NCBI GenBank assembly: GCA_012845835.1
Contig: JABAKD010000023.1
Location: 15,620,702 to 15,684,701, forward strand
Length of the DNA stretch: 64,000 nt
DNA from: Undaria pinnatifida
Taxonomy: Eukaryota > Sar > Phaeophyceae > Laminariales > Alariaceae
Direction: 5' to 3'
This document shows, in pieces, positions 54,598-64,000 of the stretch; position 1 is the stretch's first letter, and every line of letters begins with the position of its first letter. Both the position numbers and the translations under genes were made by a program. A model generated the notes under the pieces. That model was given only the letters and a program-made list of their open reading frames with translations, did no database searches and was not told the origin of the DNA.

Positions 54598-55480
54598 GTA
54601 GGAGCTAACACGGTGGCAGGTGATAAATTGTTAGCTTTTAGTTGGTTATGTACGTTATCCGTTTAACGTGTGTTATTGTACCTAGACTTGCGCCAACACC
54701 CTAACATAACGCCACTAGATACGAACTGCTGCTGATACAGTAACACAACGGTAACATTATATGGCTCATGTACGTCATGCCTTTACCGTGTGTAACGATA
54801 ACACCTAGGAATTAATTTCACACGCTAACATAGTGTTATGCAAGCGCTTAGTTCAGCATGTACGTTGTCCGTCAATATCGCGTTACGGTCGCAGGCAAGA
54901 ATTCCGCTTGCGTCGTAACATAACGGTACCCGTGACGGACTGCTGTTGCTTACACGCTAACATAACGTTTAATTGACTGCTTTCGCTAACACGGTAACAT
55001 AAAGTTAATGTTTAATTGACCATGTACGTTGTCACCTCAACGCGTGTTACGATAGCCACTAGGACTTCCACCAACACCCTAACGTAACTTTACTCGCTAC
55101 AGACAGCTGTCGCTAACACGCTAATATAACGCTAAAGTTTATTTGACTGCTGTAGCTAACACGGGAACATATGTTAACGCTTAATTGACCATGTACGTTG
55201 TCCCTTCAACGCGTGTTACGATAGCCACTAGTGATTCGGCTAACACACTAACATAGTGTTAATCCTTATGGGCTGCCTGCCCCAACACCGTAACACATAT
55301 ACTGCGGTTAATACCGGATCAAGATAACACTCTAACTTCATGTTACGCGATTGCCCGTTAATAGGATAAACCACTAACACTATGTTATCACACCACGCAG
55401 AAAGTAGTGAACGTGGTAACGTAATGTTACCATTTTATTTCGCTGATGCGTAACATTTACGTTAAATGTTAATTGGTGCG
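54598..55480. repeat. TAAC/GTTA palindrome field, right part
   Basis: The motif CTAACATAGTGTTA and relatives continue. There is also a longer irregular unit: CATGTACGTTGTC recurs at about 54648, 54769, 54860, 55021 and 55190, followed by CAACGCGTGTTACGATAGCC, CACTAG, CCAACACCCTAACRTAAC and CTGCTGT-GCTAACACG. So this half is a degenerate complex satellite of roughly 90-190-bp units whose subunits are the palindromes. Confidence 0.85.
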
Positions 55481-55515
55481 TTATCCGAGGTGTGGAATTA
55501 CTATATGAATATTGG

Positions 55516-55975
55516 GTTTGGCGGTGGCTGGCAACGACGCTGAAAAACATACCAATCACTGCGCGAGCTAGACAATCAGGGTACCGTTGTTTTTTTTTTT
55601 TTGCGGTCACCATGATGGTTATCGAGTTAGATCATATTGTGCGGGGTGGAGAACCCTAACTTCGCACAAGGGGGATGATCACATCACGTATTGTGAATAT
55701 GGTGAGGCACTCACGAGGCAGTTACAAAGTAGTACCCATTGCTGTCGCTGGAGTGGCCACACCAGACAACGAAGTAACTCATTGGCGCCGCCGTCCATAA
55801 GCAAGAAAGTAGGCACAAGGTGCGAAGTCCGTCTTTCGAGCAGTTCTTGGAACGATGCAGTTCACCCTTCATATAACTCGCCGAACACCTCACGGCGCTT
55901 CGCGATTGGTGCAAGTAATGCCTGCCGGGTTGGCGAAACCCAACGTGCTCCGTCCCGACATATACAGGATAGATC
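55516..55975. repeat. Dispersed repeat R4, copy 2
   Basis: Match of 34216-34690 (see there), with small indels. It adjoins the palindrome field. Confidence 0.85.
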
Positions 55976-56965
55976 TTTTGAAACCAACATATTCTAGCGA
56001 CAGGACGTATCATACGCACGTGTGAATGTTGAAGTTTATATCGTGTTTAAGCATGTCATGTACACATGTACTCTACGTATGATCGACTGCACCGACCAAC
56101 AGCAGTGTTGCAGCTGCTTGCTGCTGTATGTCGTGGGTACACAAACAGTGAGTACTGTTGTGTGCGTTCGCTCCTGTTGTATGGTCGACTGTGCATGAAA
56201 ATATTTACAAGGTACAGACTATGACAATCAAACTACTGTACGAGTGTAAATTAACAGTTAAATTTTCTTTAAACGAGGGAAAAAAATGTGTGCTGCTGTA
56301 TCATACGTATGCACGTCCGCGTACGCGCGCGTACGCACAGGGTACTGTTGCAGCTGCTTGCTGTATGCTGCAGATAGTGCAGTAGTGTGTTGCTGCTGAT
56401 GGACGTAAACCTCATGCAGCAGCAATAGTTGTGCGTCGCTGCTATTTGCTGTAGGTGCGCGTAGCTGCTTCTGCTGTTGCTGCTTGCTATACTTCTCGCT
56501 GTTCCTATATAAGGCTTGTGCTGCATTTCCTGCGGCTACTGTATGCTGATTGCTGTACTATATGCTGCTTCTGCATACTGCTTGCTGTCTGTATACAAGC
56601 ACGTCTTTCTGCCGCGTGCTATACGCATGAGAGGGTGACTTGCTGCTGCGTGCTGTTTGCCGTGGCTCTTGACCAAAACTATTTTTTTACGAAATATGAC
56701 AAAAACACGTGACACTTCGCCCATCGTGGTATCTGCCTAAAATGGTGAACAGAAATTTTTTACAAACGCCAGAAAAATTGACGCCACGCTTCGTGACGAA
56801 AAAAAAACGCATGTTTTTTCAACGTGGTACCACGGTATAACGTTAATCCACAAATATTTGCTGCGTACGCCAGGCATGTGGGCCACGTACTACCGCTTGA
56901 TGGCGAATGGTAATTATTCTCCTGTGGCATGCCACATTGCGTCATCCCGCGAAAACCTTGAAAAC
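55976..56965. other. No gene supported; CTG-rich
   Basis: CTGCTG/TGCTGT-rich stretch at 56100-56660 (GTTGCAGCTGCTTGCTG twice, at about 56110 and 56348). Frames are poor and rich in Cys/Leu by composition. Confidence 0.4.
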
Positions 56966-57170
56966 ACATGTATAAAAATGTTGGTGCTTGCACAAGAGCG
57001 GCCAAAGGCTCCGATTTAGACCAGGTTGTGCCGTCTTCGAGAGCTGAGGCCCACCTCTCGCCGTGCTGTTTTCTGCACGTGCCTCAACTTTTTCGTTCTT
57101 ATCGACCCTGCCGGGGGTGGCCCCGGCCGTGCTTTCGTCGTATCCCGGAAGCGAGTGCTAGTTTCGACTT
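56966..57170 (+). repeat. Dispersed repeat R3, copy 2
   Basis: GTTGGTGCTTGCACAAGAGC, AAGGCTCCGATTTAGACCAG, then CGACCCTGCCGGGGGTGGCC. Matches 37735-37895 (inverted) and 58915-59100. Confidence 0.85.
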
Positions 57171-57249
57171 TTCGACGAAATACCTGCTCCAATTTCAAGT
57201 TCATATGCGTGTATACAGATGTACGTGAATTCGAGATCGTCCATAGCAA

Positions 57250-57322
57250 ACGTCGAGTGGCTCAAACAATTAATGGTGCAAACTACGGTTGGAAGGAAAG
57301 GTCGTGGTTTCGAATCACCCCT
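57250..57322 (+). ncRNA. tRNA-like sequence after R3 copy 2
   Basis: GTCGAGTGGCTCAAAC (A-box-like) and GTGGTTTCGAATCACC (a T arm with a GTGG/CACC-type stem). Overall length fits a Ser-like or SINE-type tRNA relative, but the anticodon arm is unclear. Probably a pseudogene. Confidence 0.35.
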
Positions 57323-57728
57323 ACGATATTTTTTGGTTCTGTATAATGATATATATACGAGTATATGGCTATTCGGCGACACGCACCTTTGATCATTCAG
57401 TATTAGCGCAAGAGCTTCCATCTGTAGCAGTGCAGGGGTCTGGTGTTTTGGACTCACGCTGTAGTTTCTGTATTCCCTGGTAGTGTGTGAGATAGGCGTT
57501 CGGGGGAGCTTTAGGACCAAGTGTGCACCGCCCGACGCCTGATGCAGAACGCAAGATCTCACTCGTCGGTCTTCATTAGATCAATACAGGTGTGTGAGTG
57601 TGCCTTTGCATAAGATCAAGAGCAGAGGAGAGATCACTGCGGAACAGTAGCAATCGACGTCCACCGCATGTTCCATCATGACTCGACAGCACTAACAACC
57701 CGAGGATCAGGCCTGGGTTGGACCTCCG

Positions 57729-57942
57729 CTAGCCTGCCACATACACAGGGAGTACACAGGAACTTGCGTACGAACTTGCGTACGAACCCGGTAGACCCAA
57801 GTAGCCCACTCCAAAACTTGACTCACACTATAACACTTGTTGGCCTGCCACATACAGAGGGAGTACACAGGAACTTGCATACGAACCCGGTAGACCTAAT
57901 TAGCCCACTCCAAAAGTGAACTCACACTATAACACTAACAGT
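57729..57942 (+). repeat. Tandem ~110-bp duplication
   Basis: GCCTGCCACATACA-AGGGAGTACACAGGAACTTGC, CGAACCCGGTAGACC, AGCCCACTCCAAAA and ACTCACACTATAACACT occur twice. The first copy has an additional internal ACTTGCGTACGA doubling. Confidence 0.85.
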
Positions 57943-58329
57943 TTCATCCATACTGAATTACATAGATGTCTGGTTTTGTCCCGCTCAATGCGGGTGATAC
58001 AGTTTCCGTGCGGAGAACAAGGTTGAACGTCTTAGTCCTGTTGACCATGGCGTAAGCAGGGGAGTAACCGGCCTGTGTCCTCCACGAGGGTATACACACC
58101 CCGTAAAACGCGCGATCAAAGTATCACACGCCGCTTGCAAAGCACAGTTTTGATCGAAAATCCTTTTTGGTCGACCTCACAGATGGAGTGATCTCACAGC
58201 TGGAGTGTTTTTTTTCATATTTACAACATATGTATACATTTTCCTATGTTACGACGAATTGACATGCGTTCGTTGTGGGTGGACGGTCGCAGCTGCAAAT
58301 CCCTCTAATAGCATTCTTCTTTTTTTGGA

Positions 58330-58660
58330 GTGTAACCTTTACACGATGATGACTGAGGTGTAGTCTGTGCAATCGAGGAGTAGATATTTTATTTTTGCTA
58401 AGCGCCGCGTGTGGAGACAACAACTGTTGTTTAGAAGGTAGTTTGCACTCCTGAGGAATATAAGGTCGTAGGTTCGATTCCGGAATGTTTTCAGTTTTCA
58501 GCTTTTTTTGTATGCGTTGCGTTGCGTTGCGTTGCGTTGCTTTTTTTTTTTTTTTTTTTCTTCCTGGACACCGTGTTTGAGTGATTTCACAACACAAGGT
58601 ATCCGGACCTGATATGTAAATATTATGCTGTACGCTGCGGTACGACGTACGAGTATGTAT
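58330..58660 (+). repeat. Direct repeat R5, copy 1, tRNA-like core
   Basis: Starts ACACGATGATGACTGAGGTG and includes AGTTTGCACTCC and TAGGTTCGATTCCGG, which could be A and B boxes. It also carries (GCGTT)n and a T run (58505-58560), and ends GTACGACGTACGAGTATGTA. The second copy at 59317-59628 lacks the GCGTT/T expansion. Resembles a SINE, but poly(A) and target duplication were not found. Confidence 0.7.
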
Positions 58661-58914
58661 ATGTGAATAGCTGCCATGTATTTCTGCTGCTGCTAACCTG
58701 CTGTTGCTGCAGCTGCAGTGCTGCTGCTTGTTGCTGCTGTTGGTCATTGTGTGCCGGACGACCTAGTCTTCGCTGTGGTTGATGCACCTGATTGAAACGA
58801 TATATTATCAATATGCCCCTTAGCAGTACTGTCGCGTGTACAGCCTCCAAAGACCTATATAATTATATACTCACAATACATATCATGCGCCAAGCCCCCC
58901 TGGTATAAATGTAA

Positions 58915-59100
58915 GAATATGTTGGTGGTTGCAGGAGGGCAGTACGAAGAAGGCTCCGATTTAGACCAGGTTTTGAAGCGTCTTCGAAACAACTCGAGCT
59001 GAGGTCCACTTGTTGGCGCGCTATTTCCTGAACGTGCCTCACCTTGCTCGACTCTCCCGACCCTGCCGGGGTCAGGGTCGGTCGTGATTGCGTCGTCTCT
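58915..59100 (+). repeat. Dispersed repeat R3, copy 3
   Basis: AAGGCTCCGATTTAGACCAG, GCGTCTTCGAAACAACTCGA, GGTCCACTTGTTGGCGCGC and CCCTGCCGGGGTCAGGG. Matches copies 1 and 2. Confidence 0.85.
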
Positions 59101-59194
59101 CTGCGTAAGGGGATCTTTTCGTTTTCTCGATCTAAACATCAGCTTGTAAATTCACACAGATGAAAACGTCATGTAAAAACATGAGTAGATAAAC

Positions 59195-59252
59195 TGTTGG
59201 GCCGCTGTCCTATTGAACAAGTCGTCCGTGGTTCGAGTCCGCGATGACGCGT
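59195..59252 (+). ncRNA. tRNA-like fragment after R3 copy 3
   Basis: TGGGCCGCTGTCC followed by CGTGGTTCGAGTCCGCGATGA, a good B box with partial T-stem pairing. It is shorter than a full tRNA and the anticodon arm is not evident. Confidence 0.35.
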
Positions 59253-59316
59253 TGTTTTTTTGTTGTTTGTTCTTCCGATTTAATGTTCCAGTGTAAAAAA
59301 CGGGCCAACATAATAT

Positions 59317-59628
59317 GCACGATGATGATTGAGGTGCGTAGTCTGTGCAATCAAGGAGTACAGTTTTAGTTTTTTCTTGTTGTTAGGCGCTGTCTGTGAA
59401 CACAACAACGAACGGGTGGTTACAAGGTAGCTTGCACTCCCTAAGAAGATAGGGTCGAAAGTTCAATTTCCGGGCTGCTTCCAGTTTTCTGTTTATGGTG
59501 TACTGTTTTTTCATTTTCTTTTTGGTGGGCACCGTGTGTGAGTTGCTTCACAACACAGGGTACTCGGGCCCGATGCATTAAAATTATACTGCTATACGGT
59601 GCTGTACGACGGACGAGTATGTATTTGT
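59317..59628 (+). repeat. Direct repeat R5, copy 2
   Basis: CACGATGATGATTGAGGTGC, GGTAGCTTGCACTCC, AAAGTTCAATTTCCGGG, CACCGTGTGTGAGTTGCTTC and GACGGACGAGTATGTA. Parallel to 58330-58660. Confidence 0.7.
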
Positions 59629-60229
59629 ACAACAGGATCAGGCTAGGCGCCCCGCCCTGACAACTAGTTGCGACAAACGGACGTGACTAACAGAAGGGGA
59701 AGGTAATGGACCGTACCAAGAGGTTGAAGTGCTACATGTATTTGAAACGTACTACGTAAGACATATATTTATATATATATATTTATAATAATGTATGGCA
59801 AATCCTAGGTCATGCGTTGGAAATACTTCTTTACCGTGTCGGCCTCAGTATCGGCATCTCGACACTTCAACATCTCGAGGGTTTTCCTATTTGTTCGAGC
59901 GCTCTCTTCGAGGATCGTCTTCAACGCCCATCGCCCTTCGTTCCCCCTGCTTACCTCGCCGTGAACGCGTGCGGGGGCTAAGGGAGACAAGCGAAAAGTA
60001 GGCACGATCTTGGATTTCGGTTGGCATGCTCGAGCATTTTTTCGAAAGTTGACAGGGGGAGTGGTAGTGCGCAAATTTAATGGGATAACGTTTTAACATT
60101 ATACTTGCGGTGGTAGGAATTACATTTTGTCAGCTCTTTGCATTGCTGCTCCGAAGAGTCGCTGTCCATGCTGCTTCGCGGTCCATCCTCGACTGAGTAT
60201 TGACGATAGTTGTACTCTACATTTTTTCA
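59629..60229. other. No gene supported
   Basis: AT-rich ATATATTTATAT run near 59760. Frames of 60-90 codons on both strands have no motif. Confidence 0.35.
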
Positions 60230-60493
60230 CAGTGTCGCTGTGGCGAGAGGATCGACTTGAACGCCCCTCACCCTTCGTGCTCCGTTGAATGCCACCCCGT
60301 GAACTATGAACGCGTGCGGTTTGTCACGCGTTCTCATGCAGTGTTGTCGATTCCAAAAAAGAGGTTGCTGGGAAAAAGCGGACATTATTGGCATCTGACT
60401 TTGTCCGAAAGACTCCGATTGCATAAATTACATAGAGAACTACACCCAGCTACCGCAGCAGTTGCATCACGAGGAAAATCACGTGGCCGTTGA
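60230..60493 (+). CDS. Possible exon, unrecognised
   Basis: After a good acceptor (TTTTTTCACAG, ending 60232) an open frame reads CGERIDLNAPHPSCSVECHP, then SIPKKRLLGKSGHYWHLTLS, and ends with a basic tail at TGA 60491-60493. Composition is protein-like with several Cys/His, but no known domain fits. No upstream exon was identified. Confidence 0.2.
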   Translation, partial: QCRCGERIDLNAPHPSCSVECHPVNYERVRFVTRSHAVLSIPKKRLLGKSGHYWHLTLSERLRLHKLHRELHPATAAVASRGKSRGR

Positions 60494-60636
60494 AAAACAA
60501 CAGTCAAGACTATAACAAAACGGGAACAACGACCAGCACAAACAAGCGGCGTGCACAACGACCAGCACAGAGCGGTGTGCACCCCGCACAGCACACCTCA
60601 GTAGCAGCGAAGACTCCCCTAGCCTGTGTACAGCAG

Positions 60637-60733
60637 TTTTTTTTTTTTTTTTTTTTTTTTATCCTCCGGCGGATGGGGAAAAATAAAGCTTTAGCTCACC
60701 ACACTTCCGCGTATTTTCATACGCATCGTGTGT
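60637..60733 (-). mobile_element. Mini poly(A) retroposon, copy 2
   Basis: On the minus strand about 70 nt with a perfect hairpin GCGTAT-GAAA-ATACGC, then GTGAGCTAAAGCTTTATTTT, then CATCCGCCGGAGGAT and a 24-A tail. It is flanked by TGTACAGCAG at 60627-60636 and 60734-60743. It differs from copy 1 (14189-14272) at only a few bases. Confidence 0.85.
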
Positions 60734-60743
60734 TGTACAGCAG

Positions 60744-61117
60744 TATATTTCAGCGGCTTTCGTCGGATGCGGCTGAATCACAGCGCTGTGGCCAGCAAGG
60801 AATACGTAGAAAGATGGCACACTAAACGAAGTAACGACGCCCGCTCGCAAAAATTGACAAAAAAAGAGCAAGCTGCCAGCAGAGCATCCGTCGGGCAGAA
60901 AAACAGAATGCAGTTTGGATCTTCCGAGGAGAGGCGCCGCGCGATGCATCACCTGTCTCGGTATTCGTCGGAGTTGACCAAGGCCAGGTCTTCGGCGTCG
61001 TCGCGGCTCGCGCAACTGCCAGCGTTGCTGCTCCTGCTGCTGCTGCCTTTGTTATGTGGATTCCTCTCGTCGCGGCAAGCCGAAAAACACGAACACAGGT
61101 TTTGCACGTACTCGTAG
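60744..61117 (+). CDS. Possible ORF, unrecognised
   Basis: A frame open from 60728 to TAG 61115-61117, with protein-like text (YVERWHTKRSNDARSQKLTK, QFGSSEERRRAMHHLSRY) and a Leu-rich hydrophobic stretch near the C-terminus followed by RQAEKHEHRF. The opposite strand is also open. The start is uncertain because the retroposon target site overlaps the first codons. No domain was recognised. Confidence 0.2.
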
Positions 61118-61354
61118 GCTCATATGACAGCATGCAGTCACATGTTACCTAGTGAGGAAAATACTGGTGATCAAGTGGCTCGACTAAGATTGTGTACATC
61201 GTGGAGTCGGCAGCTCGCTACGGGTGATGGCGCAACACGCACGCGTGCTATTAGTAGGTGCTACCAGCTACTACCACCATGGTGTTCGGTATAGCTTGTC
61301 TCAACGAACAAAGTAGGAACAACGATCGTCACAGAGAATCGTCCGACGTGGTAT

Positions 61355-61713
61355 TGTCGGAATACCCGACGGTGTATTGCGGAAAATTATAGCATGCGAA
61401 GGATATGTGGAATAGCCCTGGAGGCCCTTGTAGACTGTTCCTGGAACCAATCTAGGAACACGTGGAAACATGATAATGGAGTACCTGTAGTATTTGGGAA
61501 TTTGGAGGCTTTGAGAATATTGCCTGGTGTGGAGCGAGATGGCTTCGCCCACTCGCCTCACTCCATCTCTTTCCCTCTTATCAGCATCCGGGACCAGCTA
61601 ATAAAGACATCTATATACTATCTTCTTCACACTGTGTGCTCCAGTGAAGCTCGCGGCCTGAGACTGGGCTGCTGGGAGCAAATTATTCTTCGCATAACCG
61701 ATTTAATCCAACA
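61355..61713 (+). mobile_element. 5' LTR of copia element
   Basis: A ~359-bp segment starts TGTCGGAATACCC and ends ATTTAATCCAACA, so the ends TGTYGGA/TCCAACA are inverted, as in LTRs (TG...CA). It is followed 33 bp later by the gag ATG. It contains a possible TATA box (CTATATACTA, 61611-61620) and AATAAA (61600-61605). The partner LTR lies outside the window, so the limits cannot be checked. A primer-binding site matching tRNA-Met was not recognised after 61713. The left flank is GGTAT. Confidence 0.65.
61600..61620 (+). promoter_or_regulatory. AATAAA and TATA-like signals in LTR
   Basis: AATAAA at 61600-61605 and CTATATACTA at 61611-61620, ~100 bp before the LTR end. In copia LTRs such signals set transcription start and 3' processing. 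Assignment rests on motif and position only. Confidence 0.4.
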
Positions 61714-61746
61714 CGTTAACGTGAGTTCTATATTTGAATCGGAACA

Positions 61747-63005
61747 ATGCCTGGAAGTGAGCATGACCAAGAGGAGGCCGGCTCACAAGAAGAAGTGATG
61801 GTCTTGCTGAGATCATTGGTATTCCGACAAGATCGACTGGAAGAGCGGATGGCCAGCGACCGGGACCGTGGAGAGGCCCAGTCCAGCCCTCGCAGGGAAC
61901 GCCAAGATGGAGTCATAACCGGTGGGAACTTGCCAGCCCCTGGTGGTGTACACGTAGACGAGAATAGACATGACTTCGTTGAGAGTTCAGGTGTAAATGT
62001 AGGCCCTCGAGAATTTAGTAGCATAAAGCAGGCAGTCCCCAAACTCAGTGGAAAGCCTAAGGAATCCCTGTGTGGAGTAAGCGGTTTGAAGCGTTCGTAT
62101 CAATGAGTAGGTGTTTGGGTTCTACGCTTACAGATATATAGGTAGCTGTAGGTGGCACAACCAAAGACACGAAATACTTGATTTCGCAAGGTTTGAGCCG
62201 TCCACACATCAAGAATGCGCGGGTTGCATGGATATGTTTGACTGAGAGCATGACTGATACTGACCTATTAGACAGAGTGTTTGCCAGGCAATCGCCAAGC
62301 GGTCGGTGCTTGGAGAATGCTTCGGGATTGGTTTCTTCCAAAATCAGTTGCTACACAGGTCAAATAGTCGGACGCGTTTGATGCAGTACAAATACAGAAG
62401 GGTGAGGAGCCCATTAATTCTTCAGTCGTGTAGACAAGATTGTTGGTACTCTTGCTTCGATTGGTGTGCCGAAATCAGAAAGAGATGTGAACCGCAAACT
62501 GGTACGAGTACTTACAGCTGACTACGAGATTGAACAACGTACGCTCTTGTACCGCGATGAAATCACCCGAGCAGAGATAGAGAGCATTGTCAGACAAAGG
62601 CACCTGAGACCTCCCGGGTCAAAGGGAAAGAACGTGGGTCAGGCACTGTTTTCCAATGGTGCTGCACGAGGTGGCCGCGGAGGTGGGCGTGGAGGTAGCC
62701 GTGGAGGTGGTCGCGGATCCAACCGTAACAATGCTGGGTCGCGAAACAAGGGATCAGCGAATGCTAATGCTAGCCAGGGTAACGAAGGTAGCAGCAGCCC
62801 CCCCACCCCCAAGCCGACCATCCCCCAATCAAAGTATGATAAGGTGAAGGGTAAGTGTAGCCGTTGCTTGGAACCCGGGCACATGTGGTACCAGTGCAAG
62901 GCTCGTGTCACCCCGGCTTCGATAAAGACGTCTGGCGAAGGTGCACGGGGACAGAACAACAGCGGTGAGACTGTGTGCTGTCTTGTGAATTCTATATTTA
63001 GTTAA
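61747..63005 (+). pseudogene. gag: Ty1/copia gag, frameshifted
   Basis: Capsid/nucleocapsid region. The first frame (61747-62106) starts MPGSEHDQEEAGSQEE and reaches PKLSGKPKE. A shift near 62067 moves the reading to VWSKRFEAFVS, then a TAG near 62139 and another shift near 62310 follow (AWRMLRDWFLPKSVATQVK, TAG, SDAFDAVQIQKGEEPIN). The last frame (62466-63005) is open: VPKSERDVNRKLVRVLTADY, a Gly/Arg-rich GGRGGGRGG stretch, and the zinc knuckle KCSRCLEPGHMWYQCKA (C-x2-C-x4-H-x4-C). At least four breaks make it inactive. Order and knuckle are typical of copia gag. Confidence 0.88.
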
Positions 63006-64000
63006 GCGATGACTCGTGTGCTGAGAAAGGTAATGAGAGCATAACGGAGAGCTTAGCTGAGAAATGGATAGCAGACAGTGGTGCTTCATTTCACATGACT
63101 CAAATTCAGCGGACCTGCTGAGTGACGTACGACTGTGCGACGACAAGGTTAGGATCGGTGACAACGACCTGATCGACGTCGTGGGGTATGGCACGCTGAC
63201 TGTAGTCTTCCCCGGAGATCTAACTGTTAAACTGTTAGATGTGGCTTACATGCCGGACTTGGCGTTCAATTTGTTTTCGCTAAAGGCCGCGCATAAGCAG
63301 GGAGTAGGATTCATGACCGAGGGTGAGGGCTTGTGCATTTCTCTTTTCGATGGGCGGTTGAGATTCGAGGGTGATGGATCTAGTTACTCCAACATCGCTT
63401 GCACGATAGAGCCAGACAACGGCTATGTGCCGTTTCCCCTACTAACCCCCGACCCCCGCTGAGAACCGTGTGGAGACTGGTTGCGATTTTCCCCTGGCGT
63501 ATCCCGTGTTGCCCCCGGTAGCGCTGCTCCTGCTGAGACTGCTGTAGATATCAACATCTTCCACTGCGTGCATGGCCACTCTAACGAACTACTGCTGAGA
63601 GAGACCGCAAAGGCACTTGGTGTAGAACTGTTACGGACGCTACGAGCCTGTACTGGCTGTTCTATGGCGAAAGGTTACCGCAAACCAATCCCCAGCAGCA
63701 CTAAGTCGCGGGCTCCAGAGAAGTTGGGACGGTTCTTTGTTGATCTAGGTGGCCCTAAGAGAACCCCTTCTCTGTTGGGTGAGAGGTATGTTATGTTAGT
63801 GAAGGATGACTTCTCTCGCTACGCGTGCGTATATTTTCTGAAGCACAAGTCGGATGCAGCAAACGCGTTTAGGAAATTTTTGGCTGATGTGCGCGCCGAC
63901 GGTGTCCCCTCGAAGGTTGAGATTGTAAGGTCTGATAACGGTGGAGAATTCTTTGGTGGGGAGTGTGGAGAGGTGTGCAAACAGTTTTGCATCAAGCAGG
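63006..64000 (+). pseudogene. pol: Ty1/copia pol: protease and integrase, cut by window
   Basis: The protease motif WIADSGASFHMT (Asp-Ser-Gly catalytic triad) lies at 63065-63100 in one frame. A shift near 63105 brings the next frame (NSADLLSDVRLCDDKV, then VKLLDVAYMPDLAFNLFS), typical of the copia protease to pre-integrase segment. An in-frame TGA stands at 63460-63462. The same frame is then open from 63463 to the window end: FHCVHGHSNELL and ACTGCSMAK (the H-H-C-C finger before integrase), FFVDLGGPKR (first catalytic Asp), VKDDFSRYACVYFL, and VRSDNGGEFFGG (second Asp). The catalytic Glu, reverse transcriptase, RNase H and 3' LTR would be beyond 64000. The integrase part looks much better kept than gag. 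Confidence 0.9.

Noticed and set aside
52831-55480. Interstitial telomere repeat
   Set aside because: CCCTAAC appears but never as consecutive TTAGGG-type units; the common feature is the palindrome, not the telomere motif.
58330-59628. R5 pair as LTRs of a retrotransposon
   Set aside because: No TG...CA ends, no primer-binding site and no retroviral-type frame between them.

Overview
The window is eukaryotic nuclear DNA that is rich in repeats and poor in genes. The coding remnants have GT-AG introns, and CAG/CTG-rich microsatellites are common. All recognisable proteins belong to transposable elements: a Mutator-like (MULE) transposase, hAT transposases, a LINE reverse-transcriptase tail and a Ty1/copia polyprotein. 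The CAG richness, intron style and the LINE peptide suggest a stramenopile, most likely a brown alga. That is inference from remembered style, not proof. No rRNA gene, CRISPR array, bacterial operon or convincing host gene was found. Layout: 1-4.7 kb holds a spliced MULE transposase (five phase-consistent exons, SWIM finger) with a TA-flanked MITE in its third intron. 5.4-9.5 kb holds dispersed and tandem repeats, including a ~30-bp minisatellite and a ~500-bp ATGGTGGT/GTAT microsatellite. 9.9-11.6 kb is a nested tandem repeat of ~263-bp units. 12.15-16.04 kb is a large foldback whose arms carry nine tRNA-like SINE units. A second MITE copy sits near its centre. A third copy is inserted in the right arm and itself contains a tiny poly(A) retroposon. 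16.3-18.9 kb is a spliced, frameshifted hAT transposase. 19.9-21.6, 47.4-48.8 and 50.3-52.0 kb are three copies of one non-autonomous hAT family with GGGTC subterminal repeats and 8-bp target duplications. 22-35 kb is mostly repeat debris and unrecognised DNA. 35.7-36.2 kb is a broken LINE. 43.8-45.4 kb is a second kind of hAT element with a BED-finger fossil. 52.8-55.5 kb is an unusual field of imperfect TAACATNATGTTA palindromes. 56-61 kb holds duplicated repeats with tRNA-like sequences, and 61.36 kb to the end is the 5' part of a copia element (LTR, gag, protease, integrase), broken at several places and cut by the window edge. The elements act as separate layers rather than one pathway. 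Autonomous DNA transposons (MULE, hAT) are fossil or near-intact, non-autonomous relatives have spread, and a LINE-type machinery probably made the small poly(A) retroposons. Nested insertions give their relative ages: foldback, then TA-MITE, then retroposon. Most non-transposon open frames are short and unsupported and are listed only as possible.
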